NCBI GenBank assembly: GCA_904066235.2
Contig: CAJFCV020000004.1
Location: 10,354,001-10,418,000 of the forward strand
From: Bursaphelenchus xylophilus
Taxonomy: Eukaryota > Nematoda > Chromadorea > Rhabditida > Aphelenchoididae
DNA length: 64,000 bases
Direction: 5' to 3'
Shown here: positions 1 to 10,635 of the stretch, piece by piece
Layout of the letters: the number at the start of each line of letters is the position of its first letter
Numbering within the stretch: the first letter of the stretch is position 1
The notes under the pieces: generated by a model
Databases searched by the model: none
Seen by the model: the letters and a program-made list of their open reading frames with translations, nothing else
Told to the model about the DNA's origin: nothing
Program-made: the position numbers and the translations under genes

Positions 1-109
1 GTGCACAACTAAATTTCGTAAACTCCTTATGACCACTCTTCGGATTGTAGGAGGGAGCATGTCTCCTTCATTTGAAAGGCTTTTAGACCCGAAACATTTG
101 TAGGCTACC

Positions 110-175
110 GTAATCCACGCATATAAAAACGGGGAATGTTGGCTACAAGTGCAGTATAGCTCAGCGTGAGCAATT
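110..175 (+). promoter_or_regulatory. TATA-containing conserved block upstream of A1
   Basis: ATATAAAAACGGGGAATG at 121-138, followed by GGCTACAAGTGCAGTATAG. The same block, with slight changes, lies upstream of A2 and A3, while surrounding DNA differs more. This conservation suggests a core promoter about 430 nt before the A1 ATG, which would imply a long 5'UTR, a 5'UTR intron or an outron removed by trans-splicing at the TTTCAG near 556. Inference from paralogue comparison only. Confidence 0.5.
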
Positions 176-569
176 TAGCGGTATTTCTCGAAGCGGGTTG
201 TTTTAAGGGTGTTGACGTGCTACGACCAGTTGCTTTACTGCAGGCTGCTTATGTAAAAATGTGCAAATTTCAACATAAAATAAGATGAGGTTTAGGTTAT
301 TCTGTTTATTGGTCGGTTTGATCACTATTTTATCTTCAGGTCTACGAGATAAAAATAAGGACCTAATTTACATAACGGCTGTTTAAGGCTGTTTTTATGC
401 AAATTTCGCGTAATTCTAAAGTACCCCCATGTGGTTACTTTGACTTTTTTCCTTTTTGATTTTTCCCTTCGCTCCTTGATAGGGAAACATCAAAACCTCA
501 GTATAAATTCACAGCTTCATATTAAGATCCTCAGCTAGATTTCATCTCGGTTTCAGACGGCAACCTTCC

Positions 570-1719
570 ATGGGGAATTATACAAGATACCAGACTGCGC
601 GGTTCACTCCACGGCCTGAGACCGCAGTCTACCACACTCTGCATTTATTCGCTGAGCTGACGTTTTCTGGCGGTGCAATCATATGCAGTCTCGTGGTGAT
701 GTACTTGGCCATATTCCGCACCAACAACAAAGCCGTCAAGGTGTACGCTCTTATGTTAATTATGAATGCAACGGTCGACCTAACGTACAGTGTGGTTAAT
801 ATCGTCGCAATGCCGGTAAGCCGACTCTTGTTTTTTCTCGCATTAAAGTTTGCAGATCTTTTTCATTTACAACGGTTTGTTCATTCTGGCGGCTGGGAAC
901 CCCTTCCTAAAAGATCAACAATGGGCAGCTCTCATTGTTTCCAGCCTTCAGGGCTTCCTGACCTATCTCTCTGTGGTCATCTTGCCAATTCAATATATAT
1001 ATCGCTACAGTGTCATTCGGAACAAACCGCTGACGAAATCCCAGCTAATTGTAATTCTTTTTATCGCGATGTTGTATCCATTTTTTCACGGGGTTATCTG
1101 CTTTTTTACGTTTGGTCCTCCAGCTCCCGAATATGACGCCGTTTTTGAATTGGACCCTGTGGTTGCCTCATTAGGTTATCTACCACCTTACTATGTGGGG
1201 GACATCAAAGCCTCCTTTCTTATGACTCTGCATATGGCTAATTGCATGATCATCACTGTCATAAGCTATGTAGTCATCACCGTTGTATACTTGAAGACAA
1301 AGAAAGAATTCATTAAAATGGAGTCACAAATGTCTGACCAAACAAAAAAAGTTCAACGACAGATGGAGCGCGTCATTTTCATTCAGGTCAGTCTTTTCTA
1401 TCGTCATATATAGTTTCAACCGCAAATTGCATAAATTCGATGATCTCTTCAGGCGCTGTTCCCAATTGTCGTTCTGTTCATCCCAGGCACTTTCTTGCCA
1501 ATCGCTTCACTTTTCAAGTTAACGAGCTCAGCCAGCGGCGAATTTCTGGCCCTGATCCACACCACTCCACTGTTCAATTCAATTTCCGTCATTTTCTGTG
1601 TCCCATCTTATCGCCGATTGGTCACGGGTGTGTTTGCCCGGCGCACAGGCCCTACGTCGCACTTGTCGACGGACGGCAAACCAACCTCAACACATTCCGA
1701 GATTATGGAGATATTCTGA
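570..1719 (+). CDS. Str/Srd-like seven-transmembrane chemoreceptor A1
   Basis: Three exons: 570-815, 856-1386 and 1453-1719, all phase 0, giving 347 aa. The protein is a multi-pass membrane protein with seven hydrophobic segments, a long extracellular loop rich in Pro/Tyr before TM5, a basic loop before TM6 (KKVQRQMERV) and a PSYRRL motif after TM7, typical of the nematode Str superfamily of chemoreceptors, which act in sensory-neuron cilia. Introns are 40 and 66 nt with GTAAG/GTCAG donors and TTGCAG/TTCAG acceptors. The ATG is followed by GGGAATTATACA exactly as in A2, and a TTTCAG acceptor lies 14 nt upstream, so this start is well supported. A2 and A3 share exon lengths (246 or 237, 531, about 265 nt). 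Assignment to a precise class (str, srd or srj) is inference. Confidence 0.88.
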
Positions 1720-2111
1720 CAACAGGCGATGGTACTCTTGGCTGAATTTCAAAACATTCTACAACTAGGTGAAGGATTAAAAAAGATCTTTATCAAAATA
1801 AATGTCTTATCCCATCTGTGCCTTATATTAATATCTTGCAACACAGGGAGTACGTTTAAGCTGAAAATTGGAAGGGGAAGATCATCATATTCGTGGCTCC
1901 TAGTGGCAAAGCCATGAAAATGTAGTTAAATGTCTTCAGTTGGAGCCAGTTGAAAGTCAGACGTCAAGGTAGAAGCTTGTCTCTCCATGTATTTGAAACT
2001 GCCTGGAGGAAGCGTGAATGCAAGCACCCTTGTTTTTGAAGCATTGTGTAGGATTAGGACAAGATGTTTCCGAAAAGTAACCAAAATTGGACGTCTCCGA
2101 TTATCCTATAA
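1720..2111. repeat. Sequence downstream of A1 shared with the A2 downstream region
   Basis: Just after the stop, the A1 and A2 3' flanks share a run about CTAGGTGAAGGATTAAAAAA, then an AATAAA (near 1798). From about 1985 to 2108 the sequence matches 5540-5660 (for example GCATTGTGTAGGATTAGGAC in both). No gene is visible. The shared stretch suggests that A1 and A2 were copied together with this flank, or that the same retroelement remnant sits behind both. Confidence 0.6.
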
Positions 2112-2632
2112 TTAAGGGTGTTTTCTTGGAGTCTTACGCGAATCAAGAAATTCGCGTAAAACAACAGCAATCGGAGCGGTCCATTCGACGGTATCAACAT
2201 TTACGAGGGTTCCATTCTCCGGACGACAATCCATTTCGGCATTCACTTGATCTTTAACGGCAAGAAAAAGGGGAAGAGCGGTTCGATGCACTAGGATCGA
2301 ATTTTCCTTCACGCTTAAATGTACATCCAGCTTTGTGCATTTGTCCAGACCTTCGATGAAACGATCCTTATAGTTGCAAACCAACGCTTGCCTTCTCTTG
2401 GTCAGGTACCATAATTCCAAAATCCTTCAGTGCCTTCCCACACAATAAAGTGGTGCCTTTCTCGGAGAGGACCAAGATCTTATTCATGACAGTTAGTCCG
2501 TCATATGTCAACTGGGAGGTGAGGATTCCTTTCACGGCCATCTGCTGGGGTTGTCCAGAACCAAGTTATTCCAACAGCACCAGTTGTCTCTCAATACTGT
2601 GGGCGAATTTTTGGGCACCGACAACGGGGTAA
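2112..2632 (-). pseudogene. LTR-retrotransposon pol remnant (protease to reverse-transcriptase start)
   Basis: On the minus strand, 2420-2112 encodes a fragment resembling the entry to the reverse transcriptase of Ty3/gypsy-like elements: a 'PVF-x-ARP-like' segment (VHRTALPLFLAVKDQV), then a stretch ending in VEWTAPIAVVLREF, equivalent to the family's 'SEWAAPIVVV' motif. Just upstream (2632-2430) a second frame contains a retropepsin-like segment ending LLCGKALKDFGI. The frames are broken by a stop near 2560 and the RT lacks everything after its first motif, so this is dead. Family assignment is from motif recognition. Confidence 0.55.
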
Positions 2633-3054
2633 ATCAAGTCATAAACTTGAGGTTCGACGTGAATTGACGCCATGGTTGCATCTGTGAGGAGGAGTGAGAA
2701 CAAATCACCAGCAGAACAATATATGTATAAACTTTATTTAGAGAGAATAAATATGAGAACAACCGAGTAGTAGTTCTGGTCTCAATAAAACTAATTAAAC
2801 ATTCCTTTTTTTATGAACCAATGATTCTTCACTTCACCGACCAAGCAGGTCGCTTCGGGACTCAACAACTATTACTATAAACTAAGCCGAGGTTTAGGTT
2901 ACGCTGCTTATTGGCCCTTCGCATCGCCCTTTTATTGGCCGTCAAATGAGATAAAAATGAGGACCTAATCTACGACATAAATGATTCCTTCGGATTGTGG
3001 GAGGGAGCGTGTCCTCTTCATTTGAAAGGCTTTCGTATCCGGTATATTTATAGG
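2633..3054. repeat. Intergenic region with a short repeated motif
   Basis: No gene seen. A segment at 2875-2985 (AGCCGAGGTTTAGGTTACGC...GATAAAAATGAGGACCTAAT) recurs in variant form at 282-375 upstream of A1 and at 3250-3320. These three short copies are probably fragments of one repeat near the receptor promoters. Confidence 0.4.
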
Positions 3055-3125
3055 GTACTGTAATCTACGTATATATAAACGGGGAATGCTGGCTACAAAT
3101 GCAGTATAGTTGGCTATGTTCGGCG
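3055..3125 (+). promoter_or_regulatory. TATA-containing conserved block upstream of A2
   Basis: TATATAAACGGGGAATGCTG at 3072-3091, same as the block upstream of A1 and A3. It lies about 870 nt before the A2 ATG, roughly twice the A1 distance, because extra sequence lies in between. The sequence before it (CTTCGGATTGTGGGAGGGAG, 2992-3011) also matches upstream of A1. Confidence 0.5.
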
Positions 3126-3940
3126 GTTCTTCTAGGCGGGTTATTTTAGGGGTATTGGCGTGCTACGAGCAGAAGTTTTGCTACAGGCTTTTGATGAAGA
3201 AAGTGCGGGGTTATGAAAATGTTGAAGTCTCTTCTATCACCAAAAAACAAAGCCGAGGTTTATATTAGACTGTGTATTAGGTCTACGCGATAAAAACGAC
3301 CTTACTTACATAAAAAAAGATGATTGTTTAGTCATCGCTACCCCGAAATCGATGATTTGCCTCGTCGAATCCACCGATCCCAGGCGTTAGGGCTTCGCTT
3401 CTAACTTCAGGGCTTTTGTCTTTGAGTTCTCCTATTCGTTAAAATTCCAGGGTACGTATGGCCTGACTCCGACGTCAGGAGCTTCCAGGGTGCAGGCTTG
3501 CGAGGGAGGCGGCGTGCCTTGGCACAAGATGGGCGGCTGCAGGTGAGCTACAGGTTGCACTTCGAGCACTAGGGAAATTTGGTCTCTACTTTGACTCATT
3601 GCCGGTTTTCGGCCGCTTATATCGGCTGTCTTTATGCAATTTTACATAATTACGAAGTAAATACTTTTCTGTTGTCATTTTAACCTTCTTGTTTTTAGTT
3701 TTTTTTTACTCGTCAATATATAGTATTGTAATAGCACATAGCATCAGTATAAGTGGTGTTCAATTGAAGGTGCTCAGCCAGATTTCAATTGGGTTCAGTT
3801 TCACTTGCGGAAACCTCTCACAATAACGTTACGTGCGTAACCTAGAATGTGCGATTAACATAACCGTTATCATTATCGGTTATGATAATGATAACGTTAT
3901 CACTATGTTTACACTTATTGCTTTCAGAAAAGTCAAATAG
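3126..3940. other. A2 upstream region, no gene
   Basis: About 815 bp between the TATA-like block and the A2 ATG. It opens with a match to the A1 flank (GGCGTGCTACGAGCAG) then diverges. Near 3860-3905 there is a self-complementary stretch around ATAACCGTTATCATTATCGG and TTATGATAATGATAACGTTAT, a likely hairpin. No reading frame with recognisable content. Confidence 0.45.
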
Positions 3941-5092
3941 ATGGGGAATTATACAAGATACCAGACTGCGCGGTTCACTCCACGGCCTGAGACCGCAGTC
4001 TACCACACTCTGCATTTATTCGCTGAGCTGACGTTTTCTGGCGGCGCGGTCATATGCAGTCTAGTGGTAATGTACATGGCCATATTCCGCACCAACAACA
4101 AAGCCGTCAAAGTTTACGCGCTAATGTTAATTATGAATGCAACCGTCGACCTAACGTACAGTGTTGTTAACCTCGTCGCAATGCCGGTAAGTTGCCTCTT
4201 CCCTTTCTCACAGTAAAATTTGCAGATCTTTTTCATTTACAACGGTTTGTTCATAGTGGCGACTGGGAACCCCTTCTTAAGAGATAAACAGTATGCAGCC
4301 CTCGTTGTTTCAAGCCTTCAGGGCTTCCTGACCTACCTCTCTGTGGTCATCTTGCCCATTCAATATATTTATCGCTATAGTGTGGTACGAAACAGGCCCT
4401 TAACGACATACCAACTAATTATAATTCTACTTATCGCAATGCTGTATCCATTCGTCCACGGAGTTCTCTGCTATTTGACCTTTAATCCTCCAACCCCCGA
4501 ATATGATGCGATTTTGGAATTGGATCCTGTGGTTGCATCACTGGGTTACCTGCCACCTTACTATGTGGGGGACATTAAATCTTCCTTTCTTATGACTTTT
4601 CATATGGCTAACTGCATGATCATCACTGTCATAAGCTATGCAGTCATCACCGTAGTGTTCTTGAAGACAAAAAAAGAATTCATCAAAATGGAGTCGAAAA
4701 TGTCTCATCAAACCAAAAAAGTTCAACGACAGATGGAGCGCGTCATTTTCATTCAGGTCAGTCCTTTCCAACGTCACATTTTCAAACGAAAATTGCATAA
4801 ATTCGACCATATTTTTCAGGCGTTATTTCCGATCCTTGTCCTCTTCATCCCCGGCACATACCTGCCAGTCGCGGCGTTTTTCCAGTTTAACAGCACCTTG
4901 AGCGGAGAATTTTTGGCTTTGATCCACACCACTCCACTGTTCAATTCAATATGCGTCATGCTCTGTGTCCCATCTTATCGTCGATTGGTCACACGTGCAT
5001 TTGCCCGACGCACAGGCCCCTCGTCGCTTTTGTCGACGGACGGCAAACCGACCTCAATACACTCCGAGACTTGGAGAAATTCTGACAACTGA
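3941..5092 (+). CDS. Str/Srd-like seven-transmembrane chemoreceptor A2
   Basis: Exons 3941-4186, 4226-4756 and 4820-5092 (349 aa). It is the closest paralogue of A1: the first 35 residues are identical and the intron positions and phases are the same. The second intron (63 nt, multiple of three) has no in-frame stop, so an unspliced reading frame also stays open from exon 2 to the end; the conserved GTCAGT donor and TTTTTCAG acceptor and the A1/A3 comparison show it is an intron. A TTTCAG acceptor sits 11 nt before the ATG. The C-terminal tail is Ser/Thr-rich and differs slightly from A1. Predicted role: chemosensory GPCR in the plasma or ciliary membrane; ligand unknown. AATAAA lies about 70 nt after the stop. 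Confidence 0.88.
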
Positions 5093-5278
5093 CCACGGTG
5101 CTCTTGGCTGAATTTCAAAACATCTACAACTAGGTGAAGGATTAAAAAAATTTTTTTCAAAAATAAATTTTTTAACAGAAATGTACCTGATATAAATCTC
5201 TCACAGCGGAGAGAACAAGCTTAGGCATAAAATCGGAAAGATAAAGTCACCATATTCTTGGCCCTGGTGGCAAAATTG

Positions 5279-5460
5279 TGAGGCGGAACGACCGAGTTTC
5301 GAGGATTTTCCCACGAGGGACGATCTACATTTATTCAAATTTGATTGTACTTTCCCACGTGAGGCTTCCCTATAAAAGACCTCCTTTCCACTGAATAAAT
5401 CACTTGACTCTTGAGCGTCTCGTCTCGTTACTGGGTTGTCGGGCCTTGGACAAAAATCAA
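5279..5460 (+). mobile_element. Solo LTR (copy 1)
   Basis: Begins TGTGAGGCGGAACGACCGAG, contains TATAAAAG (about 5371) and, about 20 nt later, CTGAATAAATCACTTGAC (poly-A signal type), then TTACTGGGTTGTCG. The order TATA then AATAAA within 30 bp is typical of a compact LTR. Related copies at 16806, 23728 (minus) and 27755 define the family. Confidence 0.6.
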
Positions 5461-5720
5461 GTTTATTCCGGAAGACACGCTTAGCAGGTCAAGAGGTCAA
5501 ATGCCACGGTGGAAGCTTTCAGTGTCTCTTCACGTATTATTATATTATGTAAGTGTTTGGAGGAAGCGCGTAAGCAACACCCTCATTTTTGAAGCATTGT
5601 GTAGGATTAGGACAAGATGTTTCGGAAAAGTAACCAAAATTGGACGCCTCCGATTATCCAATAATTAGTGGCACGTCTTTTTGGAGTCTTGCGACAACTC
5701 AAGAAAATCTCTTATGCAGA
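5461..5720. repeat. Retroelement-derived sequence next to LTR copy 1
   Basis: Matches 1985-2108 downstream of A1 (TTTTGAAGCATTGTGTAGGA and GTAACCAAAATTGGACG in both). Probably internal sequence of the same element as LTR copy 1. Reading frames here are short and not conserved. Confidence 0.45.
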
Positions 5721-5934
5721 AGGCCTTGTTGCCATTGTTTAGCAAGAGAATCGGACCTGCTGAACCTACCATCTCACGAAAGATTCTTTTGTGGCATCTC
5801 GTTTGAAACGGGCGTGGTCGGGCGCGTAGAGAATCGACTGAAAGAAAACTAAGCTGAACGCATCGCGAAGAATTTTGATTCTTTCAAGAAACAATACTTC
5901 TGTCGGCAACTGTGACATAACAAGAGAAGGGTTT

Positions 5935-6300
5935 GAAGTGGGACGTTCAGGGTTTCAACATTGCACAAACATCAGACAGGGTCCATATATCAATGCCCGA
6001 AAATTTTATCTCGCGCTTTGCAGGCGCAGCCGAGATATTGAACAATCTTTGTTCTCGAGAGAGTAACGAAAGGAAACTTCTTTGTGAAAACATTAAGATA
6101 GAAATAGGGTACGAAACTTATGTCAACGTCCGCAAAAAAGTCTCGCTTCTTTCCCGACTTTTGATCCCAAATTCTGTTCTTATCTGCAAAACGCGAGCTA
6201 GGTGTCTCGCATCATACAAAATTAATCTTAAATTCGTGCCCAGCTTCATGAAAATTTATGGCGTCGCACTTGTAGCACGTCCCGTGTAAGTGTCTACAAA
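5935..6300 (+). repeat. Foldback repeat family 3, copy 1
   Basis: Contains the family hallmarks CTCGCGCTTTGCAGGCGCAG...CCGAGATATTGAAC and ends GGCGTCGCACTTGTAGCACG. Diverged relative to the copies near 49.7 and 54.4 kb. No gene. Confidence 0.5.
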
Positions 6301-6514
6301 CCTTGGCACTTTCACGAACTATGTATTAACATTATATCTGAGCACGCGAGCGCGGGAGGAAGACCGTTTTTGAAATATGGGAATAGACGGTCCAGACTAC
6401 GGGCCTCACCGGTTTGTTTAACACGGAAGGACAAAACATGTCAAGTGCCAAACTGATCGCGCCATGATATCCGGAAAGGTCAACTCAGAGAACAAAGTGC
6501 ACAATCCTTTCGGT
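6301..6514. other. Intergenic spacer before A3, no gene seen
   Basis: No conserved reading frame. The sequence from about 6486 (CAGAGAACAAAGTGCACAAT) begins to resemble the start of the window (GTGCACAACT), so the upstream duplication may extend to here. Confidence 0.35.
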
Positions 6515-6600
6515 CTGCGGAATCCAGACGTATATAAACATGGAATATTGGGTACAAATGGAGTGTCTCCGGGCAGTTCGGCGGCACCTTTCTTGGTGAG
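6515..6600 (+). promoter_or_regulatory. TATA-containing conserved block upstream of A3
   Basis: TATATAAACATGGAATATTG at 6531-6550 followed by GGTACAAATGGAGT and GCAGTTCGGCGG, aligning with the blocks upstream of A1 and A2. About 370 nt before the A3 start codon. Confidence 0.45.
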
Positions 6601-6905
6601 TTTATTGAAGGGATCTGTTATGATGTGGGTAAGGTGTTTGATTAATACTTGTGGAAAATGGCCCAGGTTCCTTGTTACAAGTTCTTTCCTTGGACTGGGG
6701 GAGAGGGTACCGTCTAGTTACTCTCCTGGTTTTTTGCCTTTCTGTCTCCGGCAATTCATATAGTAACCTTAAATTTGGGGGTTCACCAACAGCTTCGATC
6801 ATAAAGACCTCCAATTGGGTTAGACATCTACAGGGTGCGCGCCGTTTAACGCAACCGTTATAAAACTGACTCGCTTTGATAAGCCTTCATTTTAGGTTCA
6901 AATAA

Positions 6906-8032
6906 ATGGAGAGTTACCAAGGTGCGCGGTTCACGCCACGGCCCGAGACCGCAATCTACCACACTCTCCATTTATTAGCTGATGCAACATTGTCCGGTGC
7001 GGCGATTATTTGTAGCCTTACAGTGCTGTACTTGGCCATATTTCGCACCAACAACAAGGCCGTCAAAGTTTATGCGCTCATGTTGATTGTAAATGCAAGC
7101 GTTGACTTAATGTACAGTGTTGTTAACTTAATCGGATTGCCGGTAAGCTCACCTTGCCCGTTGATCACAAATTTGCAGTTCTTTTTTATCTACGACAGGT
7201 TGTTCATAGTGGTGGCTGGGAACCCCCTCTTGAAGGATCAACAATGGGCAGCTGTCATTGTCACAAGCCTTCAGGGCTTCCTGACCTACCTCTCTGTGAC
7301 CATATTGCCGGTTCAATACATTTATCGCTACAGTGTGATACGAAACAGGCCCTTAACGACATTCCAACTAATTATGATTCTACTTGTCGCAATGTTGTAT
7401 CCACTTGCCCACGGAGCTCTCTGCTCGTTGACGTTTAGTCCTCCAACCCCCGAATATGATGTTGTCCTAAAATTGGACCCCGTTGTTACCTCACTGGGTT
7501 ACCTACCGCCTTACTATGTGGGCGACATCACATCGTCCTTTGCTATGACTTTGCATATGGCTAACTGCTTGATCATCACTGCCATAAGCTACACACTCGT
7601 CACCGTAGTGTTCTTGAAGACAAAGAAAGAATTTATTAAAATGGAGTCACAAATGTCTAGTCAAACCAAAAAAGTTCAACGACAGATGGAGCGCGTCATT
7701 TTCATTCAGGTCAGTCATTTCCATCGTCATAGCTTCAACCGAAAATTTCATAAATTCAATGGTTTCTTCAGGCGCTGTTTCCGATCCTCGTTCTCTTCAT
7801 CCCCGGCACATACTTGCCAGTCGCTGCGATTTTCAGGTTGAACAGCACCTTAAGCGGAGAATTTCTCGCTCTAATCCACACCACCCCACTGATCAACTCG
7901 CTTTGCGTCATTCTTTGTGTCCCATCTTTTCGTCGAATGGTCAAGCAAGCATTTACCAGCCGTGTTAGCTCTACAACAGTTGTTTCTACCAGCGGCAAAG
8001 TCTCCCAAACCGAGGCCGTGGAGATTGCCTGA
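6906..8032 (+). CDS. Str/Srd-like seven-transmembrane chemoreceptor A3
   Basis: Exons 6906-7142, 7179-7709 and 7772-8032 (342 aa). Same architecture as A1 and A2, with exon 2 exactly 531 nt in all three, but more diverged: the N-terminus is three residues shorter and the C-terminal tail differs. The conserved segments are the TM1 region, the NNKAVKVYALML loop, the PPYYVGDI loop, the KVQRQMERVIFIQ segment before TM6 and the IHTTPL...CVPS region of TM7. A TTTTAG acceptor precedes the ATG by 9 nt. AATAAAA occurs about 70 nt after the stop. A 3' neighbour on the opposite strand (ShKT gene) is convergent, 202 nt away. Confidence 0.87.
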
Positions 8033-8234
8033 AAGCAAGAGACGGCGTCTTCCATGAATCCCGGAGGGTATAAACCGGTGTGAAAATCTAAAAGAAATAC
8101 AATAAAATTACCTGACATTAGAACGAATCATTCTCTTACTGCTGAACTTATCAACATAGTAATACATTTAGCTTGGTAAAGTGATTTTCAAAGGTATCAA
8201 ATGGTATTTATTATTTTTTTTATTATAAATTTAT

Positions 8235-9346
8235 TCAAAAATATTCATAATCTTGGCTATCAATTTCCCTATGTGGCAGCACCCGTCGCTTCAGATACCG
8301 CTTGCAGTATCCGCACGTAACTGGGCACTCTTTTTGCATAAAATGGACAAACGGTCCGGCTAAGCACTTCAACTTGTTCTTGGGGCATTCCGAGACCCCA
8401 TTTTCATCCTCTTTGTCAACGCAATCGATTTCCTCGCTGAAGTCTTGCGGCGTTATTCTTGTGTAGATCACGTTTTCTTCCTCAACCGCAGGCAGACGAT
8501 TACAATAGCCACAAGTTTTTGGACATTGATTTCGCATAATAGAGTGGAACGATTTGTTGTGGCAGAGATGACGACGATACGGGCAGTCGGACTGCCGGCC
8601 TGGAAATTTAGTGTTATCCTGAATCAAATATGAAGCAGAGACTAAACGTTACTAGTCCGTTCGCGAAGTCTCTAGAGTCTGCGAACGGACTGTTTTCAAA
8701 AATTGCGTTTCTTACCCGGCAATGCAAAGTCATCGCAGTCAAAGTCCTCGCTCTCGATGACCTTTCGATGCTTCTTTTTCCGTCGCGGGTGCTTCTTACT
8801 TTTCCGCCTACGCAACGGTGGTACAACGGTTGTCGTTGTCGCATACACTCGTTTCAGTTTGTCCAGCCCTTGTCGATTCAGTTGCTCGATTTCGTGGCGA
8901 GTTAGAGTCTCCTCAGTACTGAAGATGACCCTTGAATTCTCCTTGTTTGTCTCCGGGACAAATCTTGGCGTCGTTGTCGGATGAACCGGCCGACTTGTCG
9001 ATCTCAGCTCACTGTTTGGCTTCTTCTTTGCCTCCTGCTTTAGCAGCATTAGTCCTGGGCCACAACAGAGTCCTTTTCTCTCGTTATAGGGATGAGTATC
9101 GGGGCAGGCAATCCCGTCGTTGGCAAGCTCCAATGGTGGGGCGCAATAAATTTCCTCTCGACTTTTGCAACACAACGAAGTCGCCTTGTCAAGACGAGTT
9201 GTTTCGGGACAAAACGTCATCCCTAGAAGGTCAATTCCTGGCTCGCAAGTCAGTGGGGCAGGGTTGTTTTGCGACGCGCAGATATGAAATAGACTGAACA
9301 CAAGTGCTACAGATATCCAGGCGCGATTAAAAACACCATTCCGCAT
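8235..9346 (-). CDS. Secreted protein with two ShKT domains
   Basis: Two exons: 9346-8716 and 8599-8235 (331 aa). The N-terminus is a signal peptide (residues 1-26, core ISVALVFSLFHICA), then a Cys-rich region with CC pairs (about residues 35-100), a Thr/Pro-rich spacer, a strongly basic stretch (RRRKSKKHPRRKKKHRK, about 180-197) and two C-terminal ShKT domains, each ending CP-x-TCGYC. ShKT domains are six-cysteine modules common in nematode secreted and cuticle-associated proteins. I chose the acceptor inside TTTCCAG|GC rather than the stronger ATTCAG 13 nt earlier because only the former keeps the frame. A TTTTTTTCAG acceptor lies upstream of the ATG. The 116-nt intron holds a perfect-looking hairpin (see 8651). 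Function unknown. Confidence 0.82.
8651..8692. repeat. Short palindrome in the ShKT gene intron
   Basis: AGTCCGTTCGCGAAGTCTCT on one side and AGAGTCTGCGAACGGACT on the other form a near-perfect inverted repeat around CTAGAG. The arm resembles the ends of repeat family 2 (TAGTCCGTTCGCAAAGTCGC), so this may be a minimal two-end derivative. Confidence 0.7.
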
Positions 9347-9442
9347 GCCAGTGAAACATGTGGAGAGCTGATTCTGAAAAAAAGTGATATAAAATATTAA
9401 CCCCTTTGAAGAAAAAAGAGTTTCTCCTCTAAAAATTGGCAA

Positions 9443-9796
9443 TTTTTATCTCAAATTTGACTAAATTCATCCAGAATTCCGAAAAGCTATGAGCAAGCCC
9501 CCACAAAAACACTTACATTCTTCTTGACTTGCGCTTGAAACCATGAAATCCAGAAATCCTGCTCGGTTCCTTCCCGAAACAAAACAAAAAACGAAACCCG
9601 AACAAGGTAGGAAGGAGGTAAAGAGGTTCTTCGATATCCAACTTGCGCAACAATGCAAACAAAAGGTCATCTTAAGGACAACTGGAAGTTTCTAGCCTGA
9701 AAATGCAATTTAGGTTTGGTTTAAGCTTGACATTGAAAATGATATTGAAAAATCAATTGGTATGTGATTTGAAAAAATAATTGCGGCGTTATCTAT
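9443..9796. other. Intergenic region, nothing recognised
   Basis: AT-rich upstream flank of the ShKT gene. Short reading frames show no known features. Confidence 0.3.
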
Positions 9797-10152
9797 CAGT
9801 CAGTCGTGAAAATAATGTGGATTTGTCGCAGAAAAATTTCTCTCCTCGTCGCAGTCGCAAAACAAAACGACCACATTATTTTTCAGAGAAACTGATATAC
9901 ACATTATTTTCCCGACAGACCGATATCCACATTATTTTCCCGACAAACCGATATCCACATTATTTTCCCGAAAGACAGATATCCACATTATTTTCCCGAC
10001 AGACCGATATCCACATTATTTTTCCGACAAACTGATATCCTCATTATTTTCCCGACAAACTGATATCTTCATTATTTTTCCGACAGACCGATATCCACAT
10101 TATTTTCCCGACACACCGATATCCACATTATTTTCCCGACAGACCGATAATG
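9797..10152. repeat. MITE-derived 28-bp minisatellite
   Basis: The left part (9797-9870) looks like a family 1 MITE: CAGTCAGTCGTGAAAATAAT followed by CGTCGCAGTCGCAAAAC. From about 9871 its right terminal repeat is repeated head to tail about ten times with a 28-bp period (unit close to CATTATTTTCCCGACAGACC + GATATCCA). Units differ by one to three bases. The array keeps an open frame for 85 codons that is only the repeat in translation, not a gene. Confidence 0.85.
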
Positions 10153-10635
10153 TCGATTTTCAAGATATATTTGTGTTGTTTCAACCCCAAATATCATTGT
10201 TGATTATTTGACAGAGCCAAATTCTTTATAAGCTTTCGGTTACTTCAATTTTTACCCCACGAACAACTCGCGCTTCCGATGGGAATAGAGCCGCAAAGTC
10301 CTGCATTCTTTTCATTTGACCCGATGACTTTGGGGGCGCCGACATTCATCTGAATATATTGTTTTGACAGTGGGATGAATTCCGGCCAGATATAAAACTT
10401 GTGTCGGGGAGGATATAAATATAGCCCGCGGTTGGAATTATTATGTATATTAGTGCGCGCGCTTATCTCTCATTAATATGGAGGAGAAGGGATTTGCCGT
10501 TTTGGTGAGGCGCAGGTGCGGGAAAACGTGGAGATGCAATTTACAGGACGTTCCGAGTGGTGTTTCAACAAATTTCTGATGATTTGCTCGAACTTATAGT
10601 CTTTTTTAACATTGTTAGCTGTAAATCCTTGCTAA
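10153..10635. other. Upstream region of the bHLH gene, no gene seen
   Basis: Between the minisatellite and the MITE at 10636. Contains GATATAAATATAGCCCGCGG near 10411 (TATA-like) and TCATTAATATGGAG near 10473. Could be promoter DNA for the bHLH gene; no conserved frame. Confidence 0.3.

Noticed and set aside
9781..10035. 84-codon frame with repeated Tyr-Pro-His-Tyr-Phe
   Set aside because: Translation of the 28-bp minisatellite.
9901..10150. CRISPR-like array
   Set aside because: The repeats are directly adjacent with no spacers and derive from a MITE; the genome is eukaryotic.
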